Shown here: piece by piece, positions 15,421 to 24,593 of the stretch
Layout of the letters: each line of letters begins with the position of its first letter
How positions within the stretch are numbered: the stretch's first letter is position 1
NCBI GenBank assembly: GCA_040882845.1
Contig: JBBEAM010000003.1
Location: forward strand, 1 to 64,000
Length of the DNA: 64,000 bases
Reading direction: 5' to 3'
Source: JBBEAM01 sp040882845
Lineage (GTDB): Bacteria; Pseudomonadota; Alphaproteobacteria; Kiloniellales; DSM-21159
The notes under the pieces: model-generated
The model's input: only the letters and a program-made list of their open reading frames with translations
Told to the model about the DNA's origin: nothing
Database searches by the model: none
Translations under genes and position numbers: made by a program

Positions 15421-18261
15421 TTAGCGCTTGCGGCTGTCCGGAGGCGGCCTGACGCTGCGCGTCTCCCGGGCTTCGTCCAGGACTTGGCGGACCACGGTCG
15501 CCAGCTCCCGCCGCCGGTAGGGCTTGGTCAAGAGCCGGGCGCCGGGGTTCAACTGACGCAGCTGGCTCAGCGAATCCTCGCTGTGTCCGGAGGTGAAGAG
15601 GACCGGCAGGTTGGGATCGAGCGCCGCGGCGGCCTCAGCCAGCTGCAGACCGCTGATGCCGCCGGGCATCACCATATCGGTAAAAAGCAGGTCGTAACGA
15701 GGCGAGGGCTTCAGCATCTCGAGCGCTTCCAATCCGTCTCGCACGGCATCGACCTGGTACCCGAGGGCGGAGAGCTGCTCGACGACGTGCTCGCGCACCA
15801 ACTGGTTGTCCTCGACCAGGAGAATCTTTTCGCTGCCGCCCGATAGCGGGCTTTCCGCGGGCGCGTCCAGCTTCGCTTCGGCGTCGGTTGCGGCGCGCGG
15901 CAGGAACAGCTTGATCGTGGTTCCCTGGTTCAGCTCAGAGTAGATGCGCACCTGGCCGCGCGATTGCTTGATGAATCCGTAAACCATGCTCAGGCCGAGG
16001 CCGTTGCCTTTGCCGACCTCCTTGGTGGTGAAGAAGGGTTCGAAGGCCCGGGCCTGAACCTCCGCGGGCATACCTAAGCCCGTATCGGAGACCGAGATCA
16101 CGGCGTAGTCGCCGGGCTCCACAGTGACCGAGGGATCGCCGCCTGGATCTGAGAAGGAGCCGTTCGAGGTTCCGATGGTGAGGCGGCCGCCAGACGGCAT
16201 GGCGTCGCGGGCGTTGATCGCGAGATTGAGCAGTGCGTTCTCCAGCTGAGCGGGGTCGATGTAGGCGTGCCACAGATCGTCGGCGGTCACCGTGCGAATC
16301 TCGATCTGCTCGCCGAGCGTACGTCTCAGAATCTCGGCCATGCCGTCGATCAGGTCATTGACCGAGGTGACCTGCGGTTCGAGCGGCTGCCGCCGCGCAA
16401 AGGCCAGCAGGCGATGCGTCAGCTCTGAAGCGCGCTCGGCCGCGGCGCTGATCGTCGAGGCATGGCGCGCGATCTCGTCGGGTGGAACGCGGGAAACCTC
16501 CAGCAGCTCCGCATTGCCCAGGATGACGGTGAGGAGATTGTTGAAGTCGTGGGCGATGCCACCGGTCAGCTCGCCGATCGCGCTCAGGCGCTCGGATTGC
16601 GTCAGCTTCCTGCTCTGCTCGCGATCCCGCAGCATGTTGCCGACATGCGCCGCCACGGCGTCCACCAGGGCCCGTTCCTCGCGCAGGAAGGCGCCCTCGC
16701 CGTCGCTCTGCGCTTCCCGCTCTTCGCGGTAGCCAACCTCCACGAAGCCAAGATCGGCCTCCGTGGCGTCGAGCGGCGCGCGCAGGCTGGCATGCGGCTC
16801 TTCCCAGAAGTCGCTGGTGTAGACCTCCCCTTTCACCACGATCCTGGCGACGGCGGTATCGTCGTGCAGGAAGCTGCTGACCAGCAGCTGCGCGATACCC
16901 CGGCAGATCTGCGAAAGCTCCCGGGACGACTCCGAGCACAGCTCAAGAACGTGGTAGAGGCAGCTCAGCTCCTTGATTCTCTCGCGCAGCGCGGCGCGCG
17001 TCTCCGCGATCGAGGAGCCGAGCTCGGTCAGTTCCTTGACGCGGGTCTCTGTCGGCGGCGGCGGCGAGAAGTCGAGCGCGGCGATCCTGTCCAGATCGCC
17101 CGCGAACCTCTCGACCGGACGGGCCAGGAAACGGGCCGCGAACCAAACCAGGGGTATGGCGAGCAGCAGGGTCACGCCGAAGATCTTCAGCAGCCGCGCC
17201 TGCACGGCTTTCGGCCCGCTGCCCAGTTCGTCGGCCGCGGCCGCCATGAGAAAAGCCGTTCCCTTGCGGTCGAGTGCGACGGTCGTCGCCAGCCAATCCC
17301 GCCCGCCGGCTGTCAGCGTGCCCCGGAAGTCCCGGGGCTGCTCCCGCCACTTCTGCGCGAGCGCTGTCAGGATAGCGGAGTCCGCTTCCTCGATCTGCGG
17401 CAGGGATTCCGACCCGAGCGCGGTGGCGCTGTCCTCAGACTTCGCCAGGATGCCGCGCAGGCCGCCGATGTCGTGAAAGGCGAGCAGGCCGCCTTCCGCG
17501 TTCACGATCGCTGCAGTCGTCGAGGGAACCGGAAGGTCGCGCGGCAGCCGCTCGGAAAGGTCCCAGAGCGACAGGTCGACTCCCGCCACGGCGCCGGACA
17601 GCGTTCTGCGGGCGGCCGTGATCCCCGGTTCGCGGGTGGTGTAGAAGATGTAGGGCGAGGTCACGACCGTCTCCACCGTTTCGGAGGCGTCGATGAACCA
17701 GGGCCGGGTTCTCGGGTCGAAGGTGTAGTCGACCCTGATGCTCGTGCTGACGACCGCCAAGCCGGCGTCGAGAAATTCGTACTTGGGTCCGTTCCCGCCC
17801 GTCCACTGCGCCAGCCAAGCCGCTTCCTGCGGCGCGCCGAGGCGCTGCCGGTGCTGGCCGATCGGACGCAGCAGCATGAAATCGCCGTCCGGCCAGCCGA
17901 TGTAGGCGGCCGAGATTCCCGGGACCGAGCGCAGCACAGTGGCCAGTGCCTCGAGACCGTCGCGGCGTTCCGCGCGGACGCTGGTCTGCATGATCGAGTG
18001 GGCGGCCAGCGACTCGGCCGCGGCCTTTGCCGTGTCCTCCAGTCTGCGCAGATCCTGTAGGGCGAGATCGGCGCTGCCGGAAAACGATGCGGCGACAGTC
18101 CTGTCGACGAGGTCCTGAGAGCTCCGCAGAGTGACGGCGCCGAGGACGAGCCCGATCAGGCCGAAGATCAGCAGGAAGGAAACCAGGATATGCAACCGGA
18201 GCGGAAGCTGAAATGCAGGCTTCTTCCTCTCTCCTGACGGCTGAACCCGGGAAACCGGCAT
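15421..18261 (-). CDS. Hybrid sensor histidine kinase/response regulator, dCache sensor
   Basis: 946 residues. Membrane segments lie at about 22-44 and 357-380 and bound a periplasmic dCache-type sensor (YTFDPRTRPWFIDA, PYIFYTTREPGITAARR). A HAMP-like linker and a GAF-like stretch (about 430-550) follow. HisKA has phospho-acceptor His571 in GGIAHDFNNLL, HATPase_c has NARDAMPSGG, DTGLGM and GLGLSMV, and the C-terminal receiver has Asp862 in LLFTDMVMPGG. The orthodox HDFNNLL family signals through its own receiver or a partner regulator; no separate regulator gene is adjacent. Signal unknown. Confidence 0.9.
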   Translation of the reverse strand: MPVSRVQPSGERKKPAFQLPLRLHILVSFLLIFGLIGLVLGAVTLRSSQDLVDRTVAASFSGSADLALQDLRRLEDTAKAAAESLAAHSIMQTSVRAERRDGLEALATVLRSVPGISAAYIGWPDGDFMLLRPIGQHRQRLGAPQEAAWLAQWTGGNGPKYEFLDAGLAVVSTSIRVDYTFDPRTRPWFIDASETVETVVTSPYIFYTTREPGITAARRTLSGAVAGVDLSLWDLSERLPRDLPVPSTTAAIVNAEGGLLAFHDIGGLRGILAKSEDSATALGSESLPQIEEADSAILTALAQKWREQPRDFRGTLTAGGRDWLATTVALDRKGTAFLMAAAADELGSGPKAVQARLLKIFGVTLLLAIPLVWFAARFLARPVERFAGDLDRIAALDFSPPPPTETRVKELTELGSSIAETRAALRERIKELSCLYHVLELCSESSRELSQICRGIAQLLVSSFLHDDTAVARIVVKGEVYTSDFWEEPHASLRAPLDATEADLGFVEVGYREEREAQSDGEGAFLREERALVDAVAAHVGNMLRDREQSRKLTQSERLSAIGELTGGIAHDFNNLLTVILGNAELLEVSRVPPDEIARHASTISAAAERASELTHRLLAFARRQPLEPQVTSVNDLIDGMAEILRRTLGEQIEIRTVTADDLWHAYIDPAQLENALLNLAINARDAMPSGGRLTIGTSNGSFSDPGGDPSVTVEPGDYAVISVSDTGLGMPAEVQARAFEPFFTTKEVGKGNGLGLSMVYGFIKQSRGQVRIYSELNQGTTIKLFLPRAATDAEAKLDAPAESPLSGGSEKILLVEDNQLVREHVVEQLSALGYQVDAVRDGLEALEMLKPSPRYDLLFTDMVMPGGISGLQLAEAAAALDPNLPVLFTSGHSEDSLSQLRQLNPGARLLTKPYRRRELATVVRQVLDEARETRSVRPPPDSRKR

Positions 18262-18411
18262 CGATCGCTACCTCTTCCGCCTGCCAAAACCAGCGGCGGT
18301 TGTGATTTTCCGCGTATAAGAGCAGATAGAACCCGGCGTGTCTTTGCCGATGAACGCTTCTGGGAAAAGGTGTGCCGCGGCGCGCGGTAAAGCGCCCGAT
18401 TCTGGAGCCTG

Positions 18412-18448
18412 AGCACCGCAGGAGAGCGATTCGGTCTCCTGCGGTGCT
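18412..18448 (-). terminator. 14-bp perfect hairpin after the halogenase gene
   Basis: AGCACCGCAGGAGA at 18412-18425 and its exact complement at 18435-18448 flank a 9-nt loop. The hairpin begins 3 nt past the halogenase stop on the minus strand. There is no T tract after it on that strand, so it is not a textbook intrinsic terminator; it may stabilise the mRNA 3' end or pause polymerase. Confidence 0.55.
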
Positions 18449-18451
18449 GCG

Positions 18452-20113
18452 CTAGCTCCTGGCTCCCTGCCGCTGCTGCGGGCGACGCTGCGCCGGGCGG
18501 TTCTCCCCTGCGGCGAGGGTCGGTTCGGCGAGGGCGCGCTGGCTGACGTTCATGCGGCCGCTATCCGGCAGAGACAGCTGTCCGCTGGCCTGCTCGCGAA
18601 TCCGGTCGAGCAGCTGCTTGTGGGTCGGCAGTTTCTCGCGAATGTTGCGTTTCACGGTCTCGATGCGCTCGGAATAGAGCCGCCACTGCTGCTCCGGCAC
18701 GAAGGTCTCGAGGGCGTACTCGACGTCGTCGTAGTAGCGCTTGCCGAACAGCACGTAGAGGTAGTTCCAGTAGTTGAACAGCTTGTTGTTCTGGGTGTCG
18801 ACCGGCCCGGGCAGGCTGTAGCGCCAGGTCTCCAGGTTCTCGGCCAGGCGTTCGGGGATCGGCGTGTCGTGCCGCACGGTGCGCCAGAAGTCGGTGTCGT
18901 CGCGATTCGAGGTGCGGTAGTGCATCACGATGAAGCTGACGATCTCCTCATAGAGGTCGTCCATCCAGCGATTGTAGCGCTTGGCGAGCAGGGGGTTGAC
19001 GCTCTTGTCCGGGAAGGATTCCAGGAACCAGCGCATCTGCATTTCGATGATGTAAATGGCGGTGGATTCCAGCGGCTCGATGAATCCGCTGGACAGCCCG
19101 ACGGCGAGGCAGTTGCCGACCCAGCAGCGCTCGCTTCGGCCGACCCGCATCGGCACCACGCGCGGTTCCTTGCCCTCGGCACGCGGGCCGAGATGCTCCA
19201 GGAACTCGGCGGTCGCCTCGTCGTCGCTGCGGAACTGGCTGGAGAAGACGTAGCCGGTACCGACCCGATTGTAGAGCGGCACGTTCCAGACCCAGCCGGC
19301 GCCCAGCGCCGTCGAGGTGGTGCAGGATTCGATCTCGTCCTCGCAGAGATGGTCGACCTGAACCGCAAGGGCGCGGTCGCAGAGCAGCATGTCGTTGAAG
19401 GAGGTGAAGGGCTCCTTCAAGGCTTCGTTGACGATCAGGCCGCGGAAGCCGGTGCAGTCGATCACGAACTCGACCGGGCGGCGGCCGCCCTGCTTGAGCT
19501 GCAGCGCGGCGACCTTGCCGCTCTCGTCCAGCTCCACCTTCTCGATGTCGTCGTAGATGTGCTCGACTCCGCGCTCGACGGCCAGGTCGCGCATGAAGTT
19601 GGCGAACAGCCCTGCGTCGAGGTGATAGGCGTAGTTGAAGGTGGTTTCGTAGCGCTGCGCGGTCAGCGGCCTGGGGCCCTTGCCGGCGTCGACCATCTCC
19701 TGGTTGGCGATCACGCTGCCGGCGAAGTCGTCGTCCGCCGTGGCGAAGCGGTGGAAATGATAGGCCGAGCGGAAGTGATCGAGATAGGGCGCGGTCTGGA
19801 AGGGATGCACGAAGGTCTGGGAGGAGCCGTCAGGCCGCTTGTTCCAGTCGACGAAGCGCACGCCGCACTTGAAGGAGGCATTGCAGCGGCGGAAGAACTC
19901 GAACTCGTCGACCCCCAGGGTCTTCATCAGCCCGACCATGCCGGGGACCGTGGCCTCGCCGACCCCCACCGTCGGGATGTTGGCGGATTCGATCAGGGTG
20001 ATCTTGATCGGATTCTGCGTCGTGCGGTTGAGAAAGGAGACCAGCATCAAGGCCGACATCCACCCGGCGGTGCCGCCGCCGACCACGGTCACATGTTCGA
20101 TCCTGTTGCTCAT
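18452..20113 (-). CDS. Flavin-dependent tryptophan halogenase-like protein
   Basis: 553 residues of the tryptophan halogenase family. The FAD motif GGGTAGWM is at 12-19. The family WxWxIP motif appears as WVWNVP (274-279). Lys82 in NASFKCGVRF aligns with the catalytic lysine of PrnA-type enzymes, and Glu346 in SSGFIEPLES with the catalytic glutamate. The enzyme would use FADH2, O2 and halide to halogenate an aromatic or electron-rich substrate. It is the last gene of an operon with an amino-acid ABC transporter, 55 bp behind the permease gene with GGGGGAGCG before its ATG. No flavin reductase gene is in the window. Substrate unknown; many such homologues are uncharacterised. Confidence 0.88.
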   Translation of the reverse strand: MSNRIEHVTVVGGGTAGWMSALMLVSFLNRTTQNPIKITLIESANIPTVGVGEATVPGMVGLMKTLGVDEFEFFRRCNASFKCGVRFVDWNKRPDGSSQTFVHPFQTAPYLDHFRSAYHFHRFATADDDFAGSVIANQEMVDAGKGPRPLTAQRYETTFNYAYHLDAGLFANFMRDLAVERGVEHIYDDIEKVELDESGKVAALQLKQGGRRPVEFVIDCTGFRGLIVNEALKEPFTSFNDMLLCDRALAVQVDHLCEDEIESCTTSTALGAGWVWNVPLYNRVGTGYVFSSQFRSDDEATAEFLEHLGPRAEGKEPRVVPMRVGRSERCWVGNCLAVGLSSGFIEPLESTAIYIIEMQMRWFLESFPDKSVNPLLAKRYNRWMDDLYEEIVSFIVMHYRTSNRDDTDFWRTVRHDTPIPERLAENLETWRYSLPGPVDTQNNKLFNYWNYLYVLFGKRYYDDVEYALETFVPEQQWRLYSERIETVKRNIREKLPTHKQLLDRIREQASGQLSLPDSGRMNVSQRALAEPTLAAGENRPAQRRPQQRQGARS

Positions 20114-20168
20114 CGCTCCCCCACTCTCCCCTCAAGCTTCCTCGACAAACCTAGCCGAGCGGTCCGGA

Positions 20169-20918
20169 TTACCTCAAGCCGCCGACGCTCTCCACCGCCG
20201 CCTTGCCTTGCGCCGGGCTCTCGGCGCCGGGCCGTTCGCGCAGATGCCCGGACATCCAGTGCTCGATCCGCTTGAACACGCCGGTCAGGCCGTAAACCAG
20301 GATGATATAGATGATCGCCGCGGCGATATAGAGCTCGAAGAAGTCGAAGGACCGCGCGGCGGTCACCGTAGCCACGCGGGTGATGTCGGTGATGGTGATC
20401 AGGGAGACCAGGGAGGTCGCCTGCAGCAGGAAGATCACCTCGTTGGTGTAGGCCGGGAAGGCGATCCGCGCCGCCTTGGGCAGGACGATGCGGCGGAACA
20501 GCAGCAGACCGGACATGCCGCAGGCGCGCGCCGCCTCGACCTCGCCGTGGGGCACGCCGAGGATGCCGCCGCGGATAATTTCGGTGGTGTAGGCGGCGGT
20601 GTTCAGGGTCAGCGCCAGGATCGCGCAGAACCAGGCGTCGCGGAAGTAGGTCCAGAGGCCGGCGGCCTCGAAGAACTCGCGGAACTGGCCGCTGCCGTAG
20701 TAGATCAGGAACAGCTGGACCAGAAGCGGCGTGCCGCGGAACAGCACCACGAAGCCATAGACCGGCATCGAAATCAGCGGGTTCTTGGAAATCCGCAGGA
20801 CCGCCAGCGGCACCGCCATGACCAGGCCCAGCGCCAGCGAGGAGAAGGTCAGCAGCAGCGTGGTCGGAATCGCCGCGAGGAAGGCCGGCAGGGTATCCCA
20901 GACGATCAGCAGGTCCAT
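20169..20918 (-). CDS. Polar amino-acid ABC transporter permease, HisM/ArtM-like
   Basis: 249 residues with about five membrane segments. FRGTPLLVQLFLIYYG and AARACGMSGLLLFRRIVLPKAAR (EAA motif) are typical of the HisMQ family. It forms the heterodimeric channel with the product of 20921-21610, from which it is separated by 2 bp. It should import a polar or basic amino acid. The halogenase gene follows on the same strand. Confidence 0.9.
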   Translation of the reverse strand: MDLLIVWDTLPAFLAAIPTTLLLTFSSLALGLVMAVPLAVLRISKNPLISMPVYGFVVLFRGTPLLVQLFLIYYGSGQFREFFEAAGLWTYFRDAWFCAILALTLNTAAYTTEIIRGGILGVPHGEVEAARACGMSGLLLFRRIVLPKAARIAFPAYTNEVIFLLQATSLVSLITITDITRVATVTAARSFDFFELYIAAAIIYIILVYGLTGVFKRIEHWMSGHLRERPGAESPAQGKAAVESVGGLR

Positions 20919-20920
20919 GC

Positions 20921-21610
20921 TCAGGCCCTCCTGACGCCGCGTTCCGCCCAGGCTTCCAGATAGCGGATGATCTGCATGGAAACCAGGGTGATGGCGAGGA
21001 AGATCAGCAAGACGGCGAAGTAGAAGGTGAAGGGCTCGCGGGTGGCCCCGGCGGCGATCCGCGCCTTGCGCAGCAGCTCCTCGGCCTGGATCACCGACAT
21101 TAGCGCTGTCGCCTTGATCAGCACCATCCAGACGTTGCCCAGGCCCGGCAGGGCGTAGCGCATCATCTGCGGCAGGATGATCCGGCGCAGCATTAGGATA
21201 CGGCCCATGCCGGCGGATTTCGCGGCCTCGATCTGTCCGACCGGCACTGCCTGATAGGCGCCGCGGAACACCTCCGTGGTGAAGGCGCCGTAGATGAATC
21301 CCAGGGTGATGACCCCGGCGGTGAAGGGGTCGAGGTCCAGTCGCACCTTGTTGCCGAGTGCCTCGCTGATCCGCAGCACCGCCGTCGAGCTGCCGTAGTA
21401 GATCAGCAGGATCAGCACCAGCTCGGGGATGCCGCGGATGACGATGGTGTAGGTGCTGGCGATGCGGTTGGCGGCGCGCGAGGACGACAGCTTGCCCCAG
21501 GCGCCGAACAGGCCGAACAGGATCGCCAGCGCCAGGGAAACCACGCCGACCAGCAGCGTGACCTTGAGGCCGTCCATCAGCATCCAGCCATAACCGTGGA
21601 GATCGATCAT
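20921..21610 (-). CDS. Polar amino-acid ABC transporter permease, HisQ-like
   Basis: 229 residues with five membrane segments. IRGIPELVLILLIYYGSS and the EAA loop SAGMGRILMLRRIILPQMMR place it with HisQ/ArtQ-type permeases. Partner of the HisM-like subunit downstream. Its start is 89 bp below the binding-protein gene in the same operon. Confidence 0.9.
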   Translation of the reverse strand: MIDLHGYGWMLMDGLKVTLLVGVVSLALAILFGLFGAWGKLSSSRAANRIASTYTIVIRGIPELVLILLIYYGSSTAVLRISEALGNKVRLDLDPFTAGVITLGFIYGAFTTEVFRGAYQAVPVGQIEAAKSAGMGRILMLRRIILPQMMRYALPGLGNVWMVLIKATALMSVIQAEELLRKARIAAGATREPFTFYFAVLLIFLAITLVSMQIIRYLEAWAERGVRRA

Positions 21611-21699
21611 CCGCGCCTCTCCAGCGGAGGAACTCGAAAGACGAACGCCACCGCCGGAGGATAGTCCGGCGGTGGCGTCCCTTTACTGCCTAGCGGCGG

Positions 21700-22476
21700 T
21701 CAATTGCTGCCATAGACGTCGTAAGGGAAGTACTTGTCGTTGATCGTCTTGTAGGTGCCGTCCTCGAGGATCTGCGCCAGGGCGGCGTTGAGCTTCTCGC
21801 GCAGCTCGTCGTCGCCCTTGCGCACCGCGATCCCTGCGCCGTCGCCGAACCACTGCGGGTCGTTGTAGTCGGGCCCGGCGAACTCGAAGCCGGCGCCGCC
21901 CTCGGTCTGCAGGAAGCCCTCGTCCAAGGCGACGGAGTCGGCCAGCAGCAGGTCGACGCGCCCGGCGACCATGTCGAGGTTGGCGTCCTCCTGGCTGCCG
22001 TAGGTTTGGATTTCGACGATGTCGCCGAAGTTGTCGCGCAGGAAATTCTCGTGGATGGTGGCCGACTGTACGCCGACGGTCTTGCCCTCGAGGTCGTCGG
22101 GAACTTCGATGCCGGAGTCCTTCTTGCGCACGAACTTGGCCGGGGTGTTGTAGTACTTGTCGGTGAAGTCGACGACCTCCTTACGCTCGGCGGTGATCGA
22201 CATCGAGGCGATGATGGCGTCGTACTTCTCGGCAATCAGGCCGGGGATGATGCCGTCCCAATCCTGCACCACGAACTCGCAGTCGAATTTCGCGGCGTCG
22301 CAGAGCGCCTTGGCGATCTCGACGTCGAAGCCCTGCAGCTCGCCGCTGTCGTCGATGAAGTTGAAGGGCGGGTAGGCGCCCTCGGTGCCGATGCGCACCT
22401 TCTGCATTTCCGCCGCTGCGGCGCCGGCGGTCAGCGCGACGGCGGCGGCGGCGATCAATCCCAAGAACTTTTTCAT
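21700..22476 (-). CDS. Amino-acid ABC transporter substrate-binding protein, HisJ/ArtJ-like
   Basis: 258 residues. A Sec signal peptide (MKKFLGLIAAAAVALTAGAAAA) precedes a type 2 periplasmic fold starting VRIGTEGAYPPFNFIDDSGE. The family signatures GFDVEIAKALC and the pair of lobes linked at VQDWDGIIPGLIAEKYDAIIASMSIT fit lysine/arginine/ornithine- or histidine-binding proteins. It delivers ligand to the adjacent HisQM-like permeases. Exact ligand unknown; tryptophan is not excluded given the downstream halogenase. Confidence 0.9.
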   Translation of the reverse strand: MKKFLGLIAAAAVALTAGAAAAEMQKVRIGTEGAYPPFNFIDDSGELQGFDVEIAKALCDAAKFDCEFVVQDWDGIIPGLIAEKYDAIIASMSITAERKEVVDFTDKYYNTPAKFVRKKDSGIEVPDDLEGKTVGVQSATIHENFLRDNFGDIVEIQTYGSQEDANLDMVAGRVDLLLADSVALDEGFLQTEGGAGFEFAGPDYNDPQWFGDGAGIAVRKGDDELREKLNAALAQILEDGTYKTINDKYFPYDVYGSN

Positions 22477-22513
22477 CTGTTTTCTTCTCCCTGTGAGCCT
22501 TGCTCATACTGCC

Positions 22514-23293
22514 TTAGGTACTCGCCAGGAACTGGCGGAACCGTTCGGATTTCTGGCTGCCGAAGACCTCCTTCGGCGGCCCTTCCTCCTCCACGCGCCC
22601 TTCATGCAGAAAGACGACATGGGAAGAAACGTCGCGGGCGAAGCCCATCTCGTGGGTGACCACGATCATGGTCCGCCCCTCCTCGGCGAGTTTGCGCATC
22701 ACGCGCAGCACCTCGCCGACCAGTTCGGGGTCGAGAGCCGAGGTCGGCTCGTCGAACAGCATCACCTCCGGTTCCATGGCCAGCGCCCGCGCGATCGCCG
22801 CGCGCTGCTGCTGGCCGCCGGAAAGGTGTGCCGGATAGTAGTCGGTCTTGTCGGCGATGCCGACCTTTTCCAGCACCGCCTGGGCGCGCTCCGTGGCCTC
22901 CTTCCGGGACAGGCCGAGCACGTGGACCGGCGCCTCGATGACGTTCTGCATCACGGTCATGTGGCTCCAGAGATTGAAGCTCTGGAACACCATGCCGAGA
23001 CGGGTGCGGATGCGGTCGACCTGCTTCTGGTCGGCCGGCGCGGCGCGGCCGCGGCGGTCGCGGGTCATCTCGATGACCTCGCCGGCGACCGAGACCCGCC
23101 CGGCATCCGGTGTTTCCAAAAGGTTGATGCAGCGCAGAAAGGTGGACTTGCCGGATCCGCTGGATCCGATCATGGCGATCACGTCGCCTTCCTCCGCGGT
23201 CAGGGAAATTCCCTTCAAAACCTCAAGCGGGCCGAAGGACTTGTGCAAATCCTCGACCGCGAGCGCCGGCTGCGCCTGCGCCATGCCCATCAC
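22514..23293 (-). CDS. Amino-acid ABC transporter ATP-binding protein, HisP-like
   Basis: 259 residues. Walker A IGSSGSGKSTFLRC, signature LSGGQQQRAAIARAL, Walker B VMLFDEPTSALDPELVGEV and switch VVTHEMGFARDVS match the HisP/GlnQ/ArtP group. First gene of the operon ATPase-binding protein-HisQ-HisM-halogenase, with 37 bp before the binding-protein gene. The ATG at 23287 or 23284 could also serve as start, with no effect on the domain. Confidence 0.9.
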   Translation of the reverse strand: MMGMAQAQPALAVEDLHKSFGPLEVLKGISLTAEEGDVIAMIGSSGSGKSTFLRCINLLETPDAGRVSVAGEVIEMTRDRRGRAAPADQKQVDRIRTRLGMVFQSFNLWSHMTVMQNVIEAPVHVLGLSRKEATERAQAVLEKVGIADKTDYYPAHLSGGQQQRAAIARALAMEPEVMLFDEPTSALDPELVGEVLRVMRKLAEEGRTMIVVTHEMGFARDVSSHVVFLHEGRVEEEGPPKEVFGSQKSERFRQFLAST

Positions 23294-23405
23294 CCCTGTA
23301 AAGCCTCTCGCCAGTCTTGCCGCCCGCTTTGCGCGATGCGTTGTCGTTCAGGTCCGGCAAAGTTAGACGGCCCCCGGGGCGAAGCAAAGCGAAAATGCGC
23401 GGCGG

Positions 23406-24593
23406 CTATTGTGCCGGATCGGCAGGCGGCGTTTCCGGCTCCCCGGCCTTCTCGAAGGCCTCGCGGCGCGGGTCTCCTGGCGGCAGTGCCGCGGCGATGG
23501 TTTCGGCCTGGGCCAGGGCGGCACGGGATTTCTCGATCTCCCCGAGCACGGCGTAGGCGCGCGCCAGGCGCAGCCAGCCGTCGAAGTTGTCCGGATTCTC
23601 CGGGTCCTGGTTGAGCCGCGTCTCCAGCCCCTCGACCATGGAGCGGATGAAGGCGGCACGCTCCTCCGGGCTCATCGCCTCGGCGGCTTCGACGTCCTCG
23701 CGGCTGGGGCCGGGCGCCGACAAGCCCTCCGGCAGGCGCGCCTCTGCACCCTTCAGGCCGAGGGAGTCGGCAACTCGGGCGTACTCGCTCTCCAGGGCGG
23801 CGCGCCAGGGGGTCTCGGCGGGGCTCTCCGCCGCCAGCCCCCGCCAGGTCTCCAGGGCTTCGCGGGGCCGGCCCGCCTGTTCCTGCGCCAGGCCGGCGTA
23901 GAAGCGTGCGCGCGGATCGCCGGGCGCCAGCGCCAGCGCGGAGTCGAAGGCGGCCTTGGCCTCGGGCGTCACCCGCCCGCCGGCGGCTGCGGTGAGCGCC
24001 TCGCCGCGGGCGGCATAGAGCGCGGCGCCTGGCGTGCCGCGCGCGATGGCTTCGCCGTAGGCCTCGGCGGCGCCGGCATAGTCGCCCAGTCGCAATCGCA
24101 GTTCGCCCAGCATCTCCCAGGCGCGCGGCTCCTCAGGGTCCTGCGCCAGGCGCGCACTGAGCTGGGTTTCCAGCGAAGCCTGCTCGCCGGCGTCGCGCCG
24201 CTCGTCCGCACGCTCGGCGAAGGGCCTGCTTGGCGTCTCGGGACTGCCGAGCTGCAGGTAGAGCCCCATGGCGATCAGCGGAACGGCGAGCGACAGGGCG
24301 AGCCAGAGCGCCAGTACCGGCTTTCCCGGCGGCATTCTCCCCGGGGTCTCGCTGGCCGTCTGCGCCGTATCCGCCGCCAGCAGGCGGCGCTCGATCTCGC
24401 GGCGCGCCTCGTGGGCCTCCTCGGCTGAGAGCAGGCCCTGGGCGCGGTCGCGCTCGACCTCGGCGAGCTGGTCGCGATAGACGGCGATCTCCTGCGCGGC
24501 CTCCTTCTCGACCGCCGCGTCGCGGCCCAGAGGCCGCAGCAGCAGGGCGACGCAAAGCGCGCAGAGCGCGGCGGCGGCGATCCAGAAGATCAT
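23406..24593 (-). CDS. ccmI: c-type cytochrome biogenesis protein CcmI
   Basis: 395 residues. Two membrane segments lie at about 2-20 and 92-113, with a cytoplasmic loop rich in Glu/Arg (EIAVYRDQLAEVERDRAQGLLS) between them. A periplasmic TPR domain follows (PRAWEMLGELRLRLGDYAGAAEAYGEAIARG and further repeats). CcmI chaperones apocytochrome c to the CcmF/H ligation complex. It overlaps ccmH by four bases and ends the nine-gene ccm operon. The C-terminal region beyond residue 280 has further TPR-like helices. Confidence 0.9.
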   Translation of the reverse strand: MIFWIAAAALCALCVALLLRPLGRDAAVEKEAAQEIAVYRDQLAEVERDRAQGLLSAEEAHEARREIERRLLAADTAQTASETPGRMPPGKPVLALWLALSLAVPLIAMGLYLQLGSPETPSRPFAERADERRDAGEQASLETQLSARLAQDPEEPRAWEMLGELRLRLGDYAGAAEAYGEAIARGTPGAALYAARGEALTAAAGGRVTPEAKAAFDSALALAPGDPRARFYAGLAQEQAGRPREALETWRGLAAESPAETPWRAALESEYARVADSLGLKGAEARLPEGLSAPGPSREDVEAAEAMSPEERAAFIRSMVEGLETRLNQDPENPDNFDGWLRLARAYAVLGEIEKSRAALAQAETIAAALPPGDPRREAFEKAGEPETPPADPAQ

